Shown here in pieces: positions 27,574-36,675 of a stretch of 56,383 nucleotides of DNA. Source of the stretch: Paenibacillus wynnii (GTDB lineage Bacteria; Bacillota; Bacilli; Paenibacillales; Paenibacillaceae); assembly GCF_030812855.1 (NCBI RefSeq), contig NZ_JAUSTK010000034.1:1-56383 (forward strand), read 5' to 3'. Position 1 is the first letter of the stretch. The number at the start of each line of letters is the position of its first letter. A model generated the notes under the pieces. The model was not told where the DNA came from, searched no databases, and saw only the letters and a program-made list of their open reading frames with translations. The position numbers and the translations under genes are program-made.

Positions 27574-28164
27574 ATGAGTCTGGTACCAATGGTTGTGGAA
27601 TCCACAAGTCGGGGAGAACGCTCATACGATATCTATTCCAGATTGCTGAAGGATCGCATCATTTTCCTGAGTAGTGCGATTGACGATGATGTCGCCAATC
27701 TGGTCATAGCTCAATTGTTGTTTTTGGCAGCAGACGACCCCGAAAAGGACATTCACTTGTACCTCAACTCACCCGGTGGTTCTGTAACAGCCGGTATGGG
27801 TATATATGATACGATGCAATACATTAAACCGGATGTTTCCACGATTTGTGTGGGGATGGCAGCAAGTATGGGATCGCTGCTTTTGACTGCCGGAGCGCCG
27901 GGTAAACGGTTTGCTCTTACGAACAGCGAAGTAATGATTCACCAGCCGCTAGGTGGCGTTCAGGGTCAAGCGTCAGATATTTTGATTCATACCGACTGGA
28001 TCATCAAGACTAAACAAAAGTTGAATCAGATTTATGTAGAACGCACAGGTCAGCCCCTTGACAAAATCGAACGGGATACAGACCGCGATAATTTCATGAG
28101 CGCGGAAGAAGCGAAGGCTTACGGCCTTATTGACCAGGTTCTCACTTCACCGATCAAATCTTAA
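27574..28164 (+). CDS. clpP: ATP-dependent Clp protease proteolytic subunit
   Basis: This 196-residue serine peptidase forms the tetradecameric barrel that works with ClpX or ClpC. The catalytic triad is Ser98 ('GMAASMGS'), His123 ('MIHQP') and Asp172. ATG 27574 has AGAGGTTGGTGG upstream. It is followed after 12 bases by clpX. In B. subtilis clpP lies elsewhere; the tig-clpP-clpX order here is like that of proteobacteria and many other Firmicutes. I see no clear CtsR site in the upstream 170 bases. Confidence 0.97.
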   Translation: MSLVPMVVESTSRGERSYDIYSRLLKDRIIFLSSAIDDDVANLVIAQLLFLAADDPEKDIHLYLNSPGGSVTAGMGIYDTMQYIKPDVSTICVGMAASMGSLLLTAGAPGKRFALTNSEVMIHQPLGGVQGQASDILIHTDWIIKTKQKLNQIYVERTGQPLDKIERDTDRDNFMSAEEAKAYGLIDQVLTSPIKS

Positions 28165-28176
28165 AGGGGTGGTTAG

Positions 28177-29433
28177 ATGTTTAAATTTAATGATGAAAAA
28201 GGGCAGCTTAAATGCTCCTTCTGCGGTAAATCACAAGAACAGGTTCGCAAGCTTGTAGCGGGACCAGGCGTTTATATATGCGATGAATGTATAGAACTGT
28301 GTACAGAAATCGTTGAAGAAGAGCTCGGTCATGAAGAAGAGCTGGACATGAAGGATATTCCGAAACCGAAGGAAATCCGTGATATTTTGGACCAATACGT
28401 TATTGGACAAGAACAAGCAAAGAAGTCACTCTCTGTAGCGGTATATAACCACTACAAACGGGTGAACAGCCAGAGCAAAATCGAAGATGTTGAACTGACG
28501 AAGAGCAACATCCTTCTACTTGGTCCAACAGGTTCCGGTAAAACTCTCTTGGCACAGACCATGGCTAAGATTATTAACGTTCCTTTTGCCATAGCAGATG
28601 CTACGTCCCTGACGGAAGCTGGTTATGTCGGTGAGGATGTTGAGAATATTCTGCTGAAGCTGATCCAGGCGGCCGATTACGATGTAGAGAAAGCTGAACG
28701 CGGTATTATCTATATTGATGAGATCGATAAAGTAGCACGTAAATCGGAGAATCCGTCCATTACTCGGGATGTATCGGGTGAAGGCGTACAGCAAGCATTG
28801 CTGAAGATTCTGGAAGGAACTGTTGCTTCCGTTCCTCCGCAAGGTGGACGTAAGCATCCTCATCAGGAATTTATTCAGATCGATACGACGAACATTTTGT
28901 TCATCGTAGGTGGAGCGTTTGACGGACTGGAGCAAATGATTAAGCGCCGTATTGGTAAAAAGGTGATTGGTTTTAACTCTGCTGTTGAAGGTCAAAAAGA
29001 TCTGAAAACCGGCGAATACCTGTCTATGGTATTACCGGAGGATCTGCTCAAATTTGGACTTATCCCTGAATTTGTAGGCCGTCTGCCGATCATCTCCACG
29101 CTGGAGCCACTGGATGAGAAGACACTGGTACGTATTCTCTCCGAGCCGAAGAACGCGCTTGTGAAGCAGTATATCAAGCTGCTGGAGATGGATAATGTAA
29201 CGTTGAAATTCGAGCCGCTGGCACTTGAAGCGATTGCGAAGGAAGCGATCAAACGCAATACAGGAGCTCGCGGATTGCGCGCGATTATCGAGAGCATTAT
29301 GCTTGATGTTATGTATGAGGTTCCCTCACGCGATGATATCAAGGATTGTGTGATCACCGAAAAAGTTGTTCAGGAGAAGGCATTGCCTGAGCTGAACATG
29401 AAGAAAGACAAGAAACAAGAGGAAAGCGCGTAA
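28177..29433 (+). CDS. clpX: Clp protease ATP-binding subunit ClpX
   Basis: This 418-residue AAA+ unfoldase feeds substrates to ClpP. The N-terminal zinc domain has 'CSFC ... CDEC' cysteines (about residues 12-37). Walker A is GPTGSGKT (about 117-124), Walker B 'IIYIDEIDKV', and the ClpP-contacting IGF loop is 'VIGFNS' (about 267-272). Sensor 2 lies in 'TGARGLRAI'. It is co-transcribed with clpP. Confidence 0.98.
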   Translation: MFKFNDEKGQLKCSFCGKSQEQVRKLVAGPGVYICDECIELCTEIVEEELGHEEELDMKDIPKPKEIRDILDQYVIGQEQAKKSLSVAVYNHYKRVNSQSKIEDVELTKSNILLLGPTGSGKTLLAQTMAKIINVPFAIADATSLTEAGYVGEDVENILLKLIQAADYDVEKAERGIIYIDEIDKVARKSENPSITRDVSGEGVQQALLKILEGTVASVPPQGGRKHPHQEFIQIDTTNILFIVGGAFDGLEQMIKRRIGKKVIGFNSAVEGQKDLKTGEYLSMVLPEDLLKFGLIPEFVGRLPIISTLEPLDEKTLVRILSEPKNALVKQYIKLLEMDNVTLKFEPLALEAIAKEAIKRNTGARGLRAIIESIMLDVMYEVPSRDDIKDCVITEKVVQEKALPELNMKKDKKQEESA

Positions 29434-29463
29434 GCTGGCGTTCCTTAACAATACATGTCATAG

Positions 29464-29519
29464 TCTCCACCTTTCTTCCGCATATCCCGTTCTTAACAGC
29501 GGGAGCGAAGGGGTGGAGC
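29464..29519 (+). other. Inverted repeat between clpX and ispG
   Basis: TCTCCACCTTT-like and AAGGGGTGGAG arms enclose an inner CCCGTTCTTAACAGCGGG hairpin. No U-tract follows and the ispG ribosome site is just downstream, so it could attenuate ispG or stabilise the clpPX message. Role uncertain. Confidence 0.4.
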
Positions 29520-29543
29520 TTTGGCGTTATGGGGGAGAAAACC

Positions 29544-30689
29544 ATGTTCTTGAGACACCAGACACGTCCCGTCAATGTTGGCGGGCTCATTATTGGGGGA
29601 AACAACGAGGTTGCCATTCAAAGCATGTGTACGACCAAAACAGCGGATGTCGAGGCGACTGTAGCCGAGATACTACGGCTGGAAGAAGCGGGCTGTCAGT
29701 TAGTACGTGTGACCGTGAACAATGAAGAGGCGGCGGCTGCGATTAAGGAAATTAAGCAGCGGATACATATTCCTCTTGTAGCGGATATCCACTTTAACTA
29801 TAAATTGGCCCTGCTTGCTATTGAGAATGGGATTGATAAGGTTCGTATTAATCCCGGGAATATTGGTCGTCGTGAGAAGGTTGAAGCCGTAGTAAATGCT
29901 TGTAAGGCTAAGGGTATTCCGATCCGGATCGGCGTAAATGCCGGATCATTGGAGAACCATTTGCTGGAGAAGTACGGTTACCCTACGCCGGAGGCTATGG
30001 TCGAAAGCGCACTGTATCATATTGGCATCCTGGAAGAATTGGATTTCCATGATATCATCGTTTCTTTGAAGGCATCTGACGTTCCAATGGCTATAGAAGC
30101 CTACCGTCAAGCTGCTGAGGTTATTCCTTACCCGCTTCATCTTGGAATTACTGAATCCGGTACTCTCTTTGCAGGTACGGTTAAGAGTTCTGCCGGTATT
30201 GGAGCTCTTCTGTCCATGGGCATCGGCAGCACTGTACGTATTTCACTGAGTGCCGATCCTGTAGAGGAAGTTAAGGTGGCACGGGAACTTTTAAAGACAT
30301 TTGGGCTTATCTCCAATGCGGCAACGCTCATATCCTGCCCAACCTGTGGACGTCTGGATATCGATCTGTTCTCCATTGCTAATGAAGTTGAAGAGTACAT
30401 TTCCAAGCTCAAGGTGCCGATCAAGGTATCCGTATTAGGCTGTGCGGTTAACGGACCCGGTGAAGCTCGTGAGGCCGATATCGGCATTGCAGGGGCGCGT
30501 GGAGAAGGAATGCTGTTCCGCTACGGAGAAATGATTCGAAAAGTACCGGAAGCAGAACTTGTGAGTGAGTTGAAGAAGGAAATTGACGCTATTGTCGTAG
30601 CATACGAAGCTACTGGCGAGATTCCCGGCCGCAGTCATGCTAATTTGGCACCTCCAGTTCAAGCTAGAATTTCAGGTAATGGTATTTAA
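29544..30689 (+). CDS. ispG: 4-hydroxy-3-methylbut-2-en-1-yl diphosphate synthase
   Basis: This 381-residue [4Fe-4S] enzyme of the MEP isoprenoid pathway converts MEcPP to HMBPP. ATG 29544 has GGGGGAG upstream. The TIM-barrel part has 'PLVADIHFNYKLAL' and 'KVRINPGNIG'; the cluster ligands are 'SCPTCGR' and 'LGCAVNGPGEA'. It is the short bacterial form. It lies between clpX and lonB, interrupting the usual Bacillales order. Undecaprenyl and menaquinone synthesis depend on it. Confidence 0.96.
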   Translation: MFLRHQTRPVNVGGLIIGGNNEVAIQSMCTTKTADVEATVAEILRLEEAGCQLVRVTVNNEEAAAAIKEIKQRIHIPLVADIHFNYKLALLAIENGIDKVRINPGNIGRREKVEAVVNACKAKGIPIRIGVNAGSLENHLLEKYGYPTPEAMVESALYHIGILEELDFHDIIVSLKASDVPMAIEAYRQAAEVIPYPLHLGITESGTLFAGTVKSSAGIGALLSMGIGSTVRISLSADPVEEVKVARELLKTFGLISNAATLISCPTCGRLDIDLFSIANEVEEYISKLKVPIKVSVLGCAVNGPGEAREADIGIAGARGEGMLFRYGEMIRKVPEAELVSELKKEIDAIVVAYEATGEIPGRSHANLAPPVQARISGNGI

Positions 30690-30729
30690 ATGCAATTAAT
30701 GCAATTATAAATAGGTTCAAGTGACGAAG

Positions 30730-30779
30730 AACGTCCCAAGACACCCCGGTTTATCCGGTGGTATGCTGGGGCGTTTTTT
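30730..30779 (+). terminator. Terminator of ispG
   Basis: A bulged hairpin (ACGTCCC with GGGGCGT outside, CACCCCGG with CCGGTGG inside) ends in six T. Confidence 0.85.
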
Positions 30780-31017
30780 ATTTGAATAGGGGCTAAGATA
30801 TGAAAGATGCGGTATGAGCTGGCGCGGAATGTACTAGACTATTGGGGATGAATGGGATGATCGGCTTGATCAGGTATGATGAGCATGATGGGCTTGATGA
30901 GTATGATGAGCATGATCGGGTGGGAACATTGGTTGAGCGCATCGGTTGAGCTGACAGCAATAGAGGGGATTTGTCCTCTATATTGGCCGATACCGGCTTA
31001 TTATCCGGATACATCAG

Positions 31018-31209
31018 TAAAATAGATGTATCTTATACACTTATTTCTAGACTTTAGCGTTGTGATGTATGAATAGATGTACTTTGTGCAACTAAAAACA
31101 TGAATATGCCGGGTAAAGCCCGGAATATCCAAAAATAAGTGTATAAAGTGCAATTAAACACCTTAAAGTGTGCTAAGGGAGAAAAATAAGTGTAGATTGT
31201 GCAACTATA
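31018..31209. repeat. Four-site intergenic array, copy 4
   Basis: Sites are centred at 31033, 31084, 31146 and 31197 (spacings 51, 62, 51). The copy closely matches 15688-15940, and the match continues past site 4 ('ACCCATGTAGGTAGACGATTTG'-type block, written here in part) to about 31270. The hairpin between sites 2 and 3 is CCGGG-TAAAG-CCCGG here and weaker in copy 2. It is the only copy not between convergent genes: ispG upstream and lonB downstream are both on the plus strand. Confidence 0.8.
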
Positions 31210-31401
31210 TAAATTGACACCCATGTAGGTAGACGATTTGTCTTGTTTGTCGCGGATACCCCGAGGAGATCCTTCTACTCTTATTCACAAACTTCTTGAC
31301 GCTACTCTTATTTGGGCAACTAGAGGGAAAAGCACCCGCTAATCTCCTTGGTAACCGTGTAATCAAGCGAATACTAGGATTTCACAGGGAGTAATTCCCT
31401 T

Positions 31402-31505
31402 TAATCACGAAGGATTGAATGAATCCTTAGATTTATAGGGAGAAAACCCCTCTAGTCACGAAGGATTAGGTGAATCCTTAGATTTATAGATAGGAATTCC
31501 CTCTA
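31402..31505 (+). repeat. 51-bp tandem duplication with inverted repeats
   Basis: CACGAAGGATT-N-AATCCTTAGATTTATAG occurs at 31406 and again at 31457. Each unit holds the inverted pair AAGGATT/AATCCTT with a 4-base loop. A weaker third unit may precede it. Position is about 190 bases upstream of lonB. Confidence 0.75.
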
Positions 31506-31691
31506 AATTTATTGCATTTAGCATGGGGTGTGTGTATGATTGTTTTTCTCGTTGTGTAAACGGAAGTTTGCATAATCTCTCATAAATCCTTTCTGGTGCG
31601 TTTATTGATGACTGAAAAGGCTATACTACCTAGTAGCAGTTAGTTGCCTTGGTGCAAGGTCAATAGAAACAACGAATTAGGAGGGTGACCT

Positions 31692-33401
31692 ATGGAATTA
31701 AGCATAATGCTGATGATCGTGCAGCTCTTTTTTGCGCTGGTTATCGGCGTTTATTTTTGGAATTTGCTGCGCGGTCAGAAGAGCAATAAATCGGCGGTCG
31801 AGCGCGAGTCTCGGAAAGAGCTGGATAAGCTTCGGAAAATGAGGATGATCTCGCTAACCAAACCACTGTCGGAAAAGACGCGTCCGGCCTCCATTGGTGA
31901 CATTGTAGGGCAGAAGGACGGACTTCGTGCTTTAAAGGCTGCGCTTTGCAGTGCAAATCCGCAGCATGTCATTATATATGGCCCGCCTGGAGTCGGTAAG
32001 ACTGCTGCCGCACGCGTTGTGATGGAAGAAGCGAAGAAAAACCCGCTCTCTCCCTTCAAAAGCGATGCCAAATTTACTGAGATTGATGCAACAACTGCCC
32101 GTTTCGATGAACGGGGGATTGCCGATCCGTTAATTGGATCTGTACATGATCCGATCTATCAGGGTGCGGGGGCGATGGGTGTAGCTGGTGTTCCGCAGCC
32201 GAAGCCGGGGGCCGTGACGAAAGCTCACGGAGGTATCTTGTTTCTCGATGAGATTGGTGAGCTGCATCCAATCCAGATGAATAAGCTGCTGAAGGTACTG
32301 GAAGACCGCAAGGTACTGCTGGAAAGTGCCTACTATAGTTCAGAGGACAGCAATACGCCTGCTTATATTCATGATATTTTTCAGAATGGACTGCCGGCAG
32401 ACTTTCGGCTTGTGGGTGCGACTACTCGGTCACCGGATGAGATCTCGCCTGCTCTGCGTTCTCGCTGCATGGAAATTTATTTCCGTCCCTTATTGCCGGA
32501 TGAGATTGAAGTTATCGGCCGTGATGCGATACAGAAGATTGGCCTCAAACCCAGTCCCGAAGCCGTCAGTGTGGTTAAGCAATATGCAACCAACGGCCGC
32601 GAAGCAGTTAATATGATTCAGCTGGCGGCCGGTCTGGCCCTAACAGAGCAGAGGGACACGTTGAACGCAGCGGATGTGGAGTGGGTAGCAGGCAGCAGCC
32701 AACTTCCACTCCGTACAGAGCGGAAGATTCCATCTTCGCCACAGATTGGACTGGTTAACGGTCTTGCTGTATACGGGCCGGGTATGGGCACACTGTTGGA
32801 GATTGAAGTATCGGCAGCGCCTGCCGTGAACGGCCAAGGAAGGCTGACGGTCACGGGGGTTGTTGACGAAGAAGAAATCGGCGGGGGCTCGCGTACGATT
32901 CGGCGCAAAAGTATGGCAAAGGGCTCTGTTGAGAATGTACTCACAGTACTGCGTACAATGAATCTGGCGCCGGATGGTTATGATCTGCACGTCAATTTTC
33001 CAGGGGGGACCCCAATTGACGGGCCGTCCGCAGGGGTGGCAATGGCTGTAGCTATTGTCTCTGCCATCCGGGGTCTGCCGGTGGATAATACAGTCGCGAT
33101 TACCGGGGAGATAGGCATCCATGGTCGTGTAAAACCGGTAGGCGGTGTTATCGCTAAGGTAGAGGCAGCTTTTCAGGCCGGGGCGACTACAGTGCTGATT
33201 CCAAAAGAAAATTGGCAAACTCTGTTCGCCGATCTTGCGCCGCTGCGTGTACTTCCAATGGATACGATTGAAGAAGTATTCCGCCATCTCTTTGGGGCTC
33301 AGACTGCTGATGTAAGACTTCCTGCAGTGATCGGAGAGACCTTCACATCAGCGCCTTCACTCCTTAAGGCGGATGCCTCGGGAGAGATTACTAATCTTTA
33401 A
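31692..33401 (+). CDS. lonB: ATP-dependent protease LonB
   Basis: This 569-residue membrane-anchored Lon-like protease has one N-terminal membrane segment (about residues 4-23), an AAA+ domain with Walker A GPPGVGKT (about 96-103) and 'ILFLDEIGEL', and a C-terminal Lon protease domain. The catalytic Ser is in 'DGPSAGVAMA', the Lys in 'GGVIAKVEAA'. GAGGGTGACCT precedes ATG. In B. subtilis lonB is expressed in the forespore by sigma-F; the promoter here was not determined. lonA follows. Confidence 0.95.
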   Translation: MELSIMLMIVQLFFALVIGVYFWNLLRGQKSNKSAVERESRKELDKLRKMRMISLTKPLSEKTRPASIGDIVGQKDGLRALKAALCSANPQHVIIYGPPGVGKTAAARVVMEEAKKNPLSPFKSDAKFTEIDATTARFDERGIADPLIGSVHDPIYQGAGAMGVAGVPQPKPGAVTKAHGGILFLDEIGELHPIQMNKLLKVLEDRKVLLESAYYSSEDSNTPAYIHDIFQNGLPADFRLVGATTRSPDEISPALRSRCMEIYFRPLLPDEIEVIGRDAIQKIGLKPSPEAVSVVKQYATNGREAVNMIQLAAGLALTEQRDTLNAADVEWVAGSSQLPLRTERKIPSSPQIGLVNGLAVYGPGMGTLLEIEVSAAPAVNGQGRLTVTGVVDEEEIGGGSRTIRRKSMAKGSVENVLTVLRTMNLAPDGYDLHVNFPGGTPIDGPSAGVAMAVAIVSAIRGLPVDNTVAITGEIGIHGRVKPVGGVIAKVEAAFQAGATTVLIPKENWQTLFADLAPLRVLPMDTIEEVFRHLFGAQTADVRLPAVIGETFTSAPSLLKADASGEITNL

Positions 33402-33449
33402 GCAAGCCCTGCTGGATGTTCGAGCGGTCTGGCGAAAATAACGAGCTTA

Positions 33450-33487
33450 AACGACAGGCTGCGATTAGGCAGCCCGTTGGTGTTTTT
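33450..33487 (+). terminator. Terminator between lonB and lonA
   Basis: AACGACAGGCTGC pairs with GCAGCCCGTT around GATTAG and is followed by GGTGTTTTTA. It separates the two protease genes into different transcripts, at least in part. Confidence 0.65.
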
Positions 33488-33551
33488 ATCCTGCATTTGT
33501 TAGAATGAGAACATATGACACTACTTGAGAACCATTGGAGGTGCGAAAGCG

Positions 33552-35915
33552 ATGATACCCAACAAATCTAAAGGTCGTCGTTTTCCTTTATTACCGCTTA
33601 GAGGCCTTCTTGTGTACCCTAGCATGGTTCTTCACCTGGATGTGGGACGCGAGAAGTCAGTTAGAGCGTTAGAGAAGGCTATGGTGGAAGACAATTTAAT
33701 CCTCCTCTGTTCTCAGTCTGAAGTAAATATTGAGGAACCGGGACAAGATGATATATTTCGGGTAGGCACTGTCGCAAATGTGAGGCAAATGCTGAAGCTG
33801 CCGAACGGCACGATTCGGGTGCTGGTAGAAGGCGTGGAGCGAGCCGAAATCATTCAATATACCGATAATGAGGAGTACTATGAGGTTATAGCTCGTGAGT
33901 TGCCGGAGCAAGAGGATGGTGATCAGGAGAGCGATGCGCTGATGCGGACCGTTCTGACCCAGTTCGAGCACTATATTACCTTATCTAAGAAGGTTACACC
34001 TGAGACACTTGCTGCAGTATCCGACATCGAAGAGCCGGGAAGACTTGCCGATGTTATTACTAGTCATTTGTCGCTGAAGATCAAGGATAAGCAGGAGATT
34101 CTGGAGACCATTGATGTTCACAAGCGTCTGGAGAAGCTGCTAGACATTCTTAACAACGAGCGCGAGGTTCTGGAGCTGGAGCGTAAGATCGGGCTGCGTG
34201 TGAAGAAACAGATGGAGAAGACGCAGAAGGAATATTATTTGCGCGAGCAAATGAAAGCGATCCAGAAGGAGCTTGGCGAGAAAGAAGGCCGGGTTGGGGA
34301 AGCCGAAGAGCTTCGTTCCCTGATGGAAGACAAGAATTTACCCGAACGCGTCAAAGAGAAGGTTGAGAAGGAGATAGACCGCCTTGAGAAAATGCCGGCA
34401 AGCTCGGCTGAAGGCGGTGTTATCCGCAACTATGTAGATTGGCTGCTTGCTCTTCCTTGGAATGATTCTACAGAGGATGATCTTGATATCCAGAAGGCGG
34501 AGCAAGTGCTTGATGAGGATCATTACGGTCTAGAGAAGCCCAAAGAGCGGGTTCTGGAATATCTCGCTGTGCAGAAGCTTGTCAAGAAGCTGAAGGGTCC
34601 GATTCTATGTCTGGTAGGGCCTCCGGGTGTCGGCAAAACATCGCTCGCCCGTTCCATTGCCCGTTCACTGAATCGCAAATTTGTCCGTATCTCACTCGGC
34701 GGCGTACGTGATGAAGCGGAAATCCGCGGTCACCGCCGTACCTATGTCGGTGCGATGCCGGGGCGGATTATCCAAGGCATGAAGACCGCCGGAACGATTA
34801 ATCCCGTCTTTTTATTGGATGAGATCGACAAGATGGCTGCAGATTTCCGCGGAGATCCATCGGCTGCTTTGCTGGAGGTGCTGGATCCGGAGCAAAACAA
34901 TACGTTCAGTGATCACTTTGTTGAGCTTCCGTTCGATCTCTCGAATGTGATGTTCGTGACTACGGCTAATGCAGTGCATAATATTCCGCGTCCTTTGCTG
35001 GACCGGATGGAAATGCTGTATATTCCGGGGTACACAGAGCTTGAGAAAATGCAGATCGCCAGCCGTTATCTTTTGCCTAAGCAGAAGAAGAATCATGGAC
35101 TCGCGGATGAACAGTTAAGTATAGGAGATGAGGTTCTATTGCTCATTATCCGTGAATATACACGCGAATCCGGTGTTCGGAATCTGGAACAGCAAATAGC
35201 GGCGTTGTGCCGTAAGGCTGCGAAGCAAATCGTATCGGAAGAGAAGGAGAATGTGATCCTTCAGCCTGAAGATATTAAGGATTATCTGGGAGTCTCGAAG
35301 TACCGTTACGGTATGGCGGAGCTCGAAGATCAGATTGGAACCGTGACCGGCTTAGCCTGGACCGAGGTTGGAGGCGATACGCTGCTGATCGAGGTTACTG
35401 TAGTACCGGGAACCGGAAAGCTGACACTTACCGGGCAGCTCGGTGATGTTATGAAGGAGTCCGCGCAGGCAGCCTTCAGTTATACCCGTTCGAAGGCGGA
35501 GGAGCTGGGACTACAGCCCGATTTTTATGAGAAAATTGATATTCACATTCATATTCCCGAAGGTGCCATTCCGAAGGATGGGCCGTCTGCAGGTATCACT
35601 ATCGCTACAGCCCTAATCTCTGCTCTCACTAAACGTTATGTCTCGAAGGATGTTGCGATGACGGGTGAGATCACGCTGCGCGGTCGTGTGCTTCCTATCG
35701 GGGGCTTGAAGGAGAAATCACTTGCCGCTCATCGGGCGGGTTACAAGAAAATTCTGCTCCCCAAAGATAATGAGCGGGATCTGAAAGATATACCGGAGAG
35801 CGTGAGGAATGATGTTGAATTTGTACCGGTATCGCATATGGATCAGGTGCTGCTGCACGCCCTTGTGAACGCAAATGTAGAAATTAGTAATGAGCCACCT
35901 AGTAGTGTGCATTAG
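33552..35915 (+). CDS. lon: ATP-dependent protease LonA
   Basis: This 787-residue cytoplasmic AAA+ serine protease degrades misfolded and regulatory proteins. ATG 33552 has TGGAGGTG upstream; the earlier ATG 33525 lacks one. The N-terminal LON domain starts 'FPLLPLRGLLVYPSMV', a coiled-coil region follows (about 190-260), Walker A is 'GPPGVGKTS', and the protease domain has the Ser in 'DGPSAGITIA' and the Lys in 'GGLKEKSLAA'. engB follows after 12 bases. Confidence 0.97.
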   Translation: MIPNKSKGRRFPLLPLRGLLVYPSMVLHLDVGREKSVRALEKAMVEDNLILLCSQSEVNIEEPGQDDIFRVGTVANVRQMLKLPNGTIRVLVEGVERAEIIQYTDNEEYYEVIARELPEQEDGDQESDALMRTVLTQFEHYITLSKKVTPETLAAVSDIEEPGRLADVITSHLSLKIKDKQEILETIDVHKRLEKLLDILNNEREVLELERKIGLRVKKQMEKTQKEYYLREQMKAIQKELGEKEGRVGEAEELRSLMEDKNLPERVKEKVEKEIDRLEKMPASSAEGGVIRNYVDWLLALPWNDSTEDDLDIQKAEQVLDEDHYGLEKPKERVLEYLAVQKLVKKLKGPILCLVGPPGVGKTSLARSIARSLNRKFVRISLGGVRDEAEIRGHRRTYVGAMPGRIIQGMKTAGTINPVFLLDEIDKMAADFRGDPSAALLEVLDPEQNNTFSDHFVELPFDLSNVMFVTTANAVHNIPRPLLDRMEMLYIPGYTELEKMQIASRYLLPKQKKNHGLADEQLSIGDEVLLLIIREYTRESGVRNLEQQIAALCRKAAKQIVSEEKENVILQPEDIKDYLGVSKYRYGMAELEDQIGTVTGLAWTEVGGDTLLIEVTVVPGTGKLTLTGQLGDVMKESAQAAFSYTRSKAEELGLQPDFYEKIDIHIHIPEGAIPKDGPSAGITIATALISALTKRYVSKDVAMTGEITLRGRVLPIGGLKEKSLAAHRAGYKKILLPKDNERDLKDIPESVRNDVEFVPVSHMDQVLLHALVNANVEISNEPPSSVH

Positions 35916-35927
35916 AAAGGAAGTCCT

Positions 35928-36593
35928 ATGAAAGTAACTAGTTCCGATTTTATTATCAGCGCCGTTGGCCCTGATCAGTATCCTGATGATGCCTTGCCAG
36001 AGGTTGCTCTGGCAGGGAGATCCAATGTGGGGAAGTCTTCCCTCATTAATCGTATGATTGACCGCAAGAACCTGGCCCGGACGAGCTCGACCCCGGGTAA
36101 GACGCAGCATATGAACTATTACCTTATCAATGAAATGATGTATTTCGTCGACTTTCCGGGATATGGATATGCCAAAGTGTCCAAATCTCAGCGGGCAGTA
36201 TGGGGCAAGATGGTCGAGAAATACCTAGCCGAGAGAGATACGCTGAAGCTGGTTCTGCTGATCGTAGATTTACGCCATCCTCCTACAAGTAATGATAAGA
36301 TGATGTTCGATTGGCTTAAGCATTATGATTTGCCGCTCTGTGTAGTAGCTACCAAAGCAGACAAAATCCCTAAAACCCGTTGGCCGAAGCACATCAAGAT
36401 TATGAAGCAGGAGTTAGGGGTTCTTCCGGGAGATAACTTCATTCCATTTTCATCCGAAATCGGTCTGGGTAAAGAGGAGTTATGGTCATTAGTAGAGGGC
36501 TTTATCTCTACATCAGGAGCAGAAGAAGAGGATTTGCCTGAAGTGGCAGCTGAGGATGCTATATCTGATTCTGAGGAGTCCTCGGAGTCATAA
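35928..36593 (+). CDS. engB: Ribosome biogenesis GTP-binding protein EngB/YsxC
   Basis: This 221-residue GTPase is essential for 50S assembly in Bacillus. The G1 motif is 'GRSNVGKS' (about 29-36), G2 'TSSTPGKTQ', G3 'DFPGYGYA' and G4 'ATKADK'. The C-terminus carries an acidic, serine-rich tail of about 30 residues that is longer than usual. Its ribosome site AAAGGAAGTCC lies in the short gap after lonA, as in B. subtilis. Confidence 0.96.
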   Translation: MKVTSSDFIISAVGPDQYPDDALPEVALAGRSNVGKSSLINRMIDRKNLARTSSTPGKTQHMNYYLINEMMYFVDFPGYGYAKVSKSQRAVWGKMVEKYLAERDTLKLVLLIVDLRHPPTSNDKMMFDWLKHYDLPLCVVATKADKIPKTRWPKHIKIMKQELGVLPGDNFIPFSSEIGLGKEELWSLVEGFISTSGAEEEDLPEVAAEDAISDSEESSES

Positions 36594-36675
36594 ATTTGCC
36601 ATTATTCACGTAATATGACAGGACCCTTTATTGTATAATCATGCTAAAGGTTTTTGAAGAATCGAGGCGATTCCT

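Larger units (their letters stand above)
30780..31691. other. 0.9-kb gene-free region before lonB
   Basis: No convincing gene is seen. It contains degenerate GATGAGCATGATGGGCTT-like repeats (about 30845-30925), the four-site array copy 4, a segment 'CACAAACTTCTTGACGCTAC' shared with 15652-15671, a 51-bp tandem repeat, and then the lonB leader. Confidence 0.65.
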
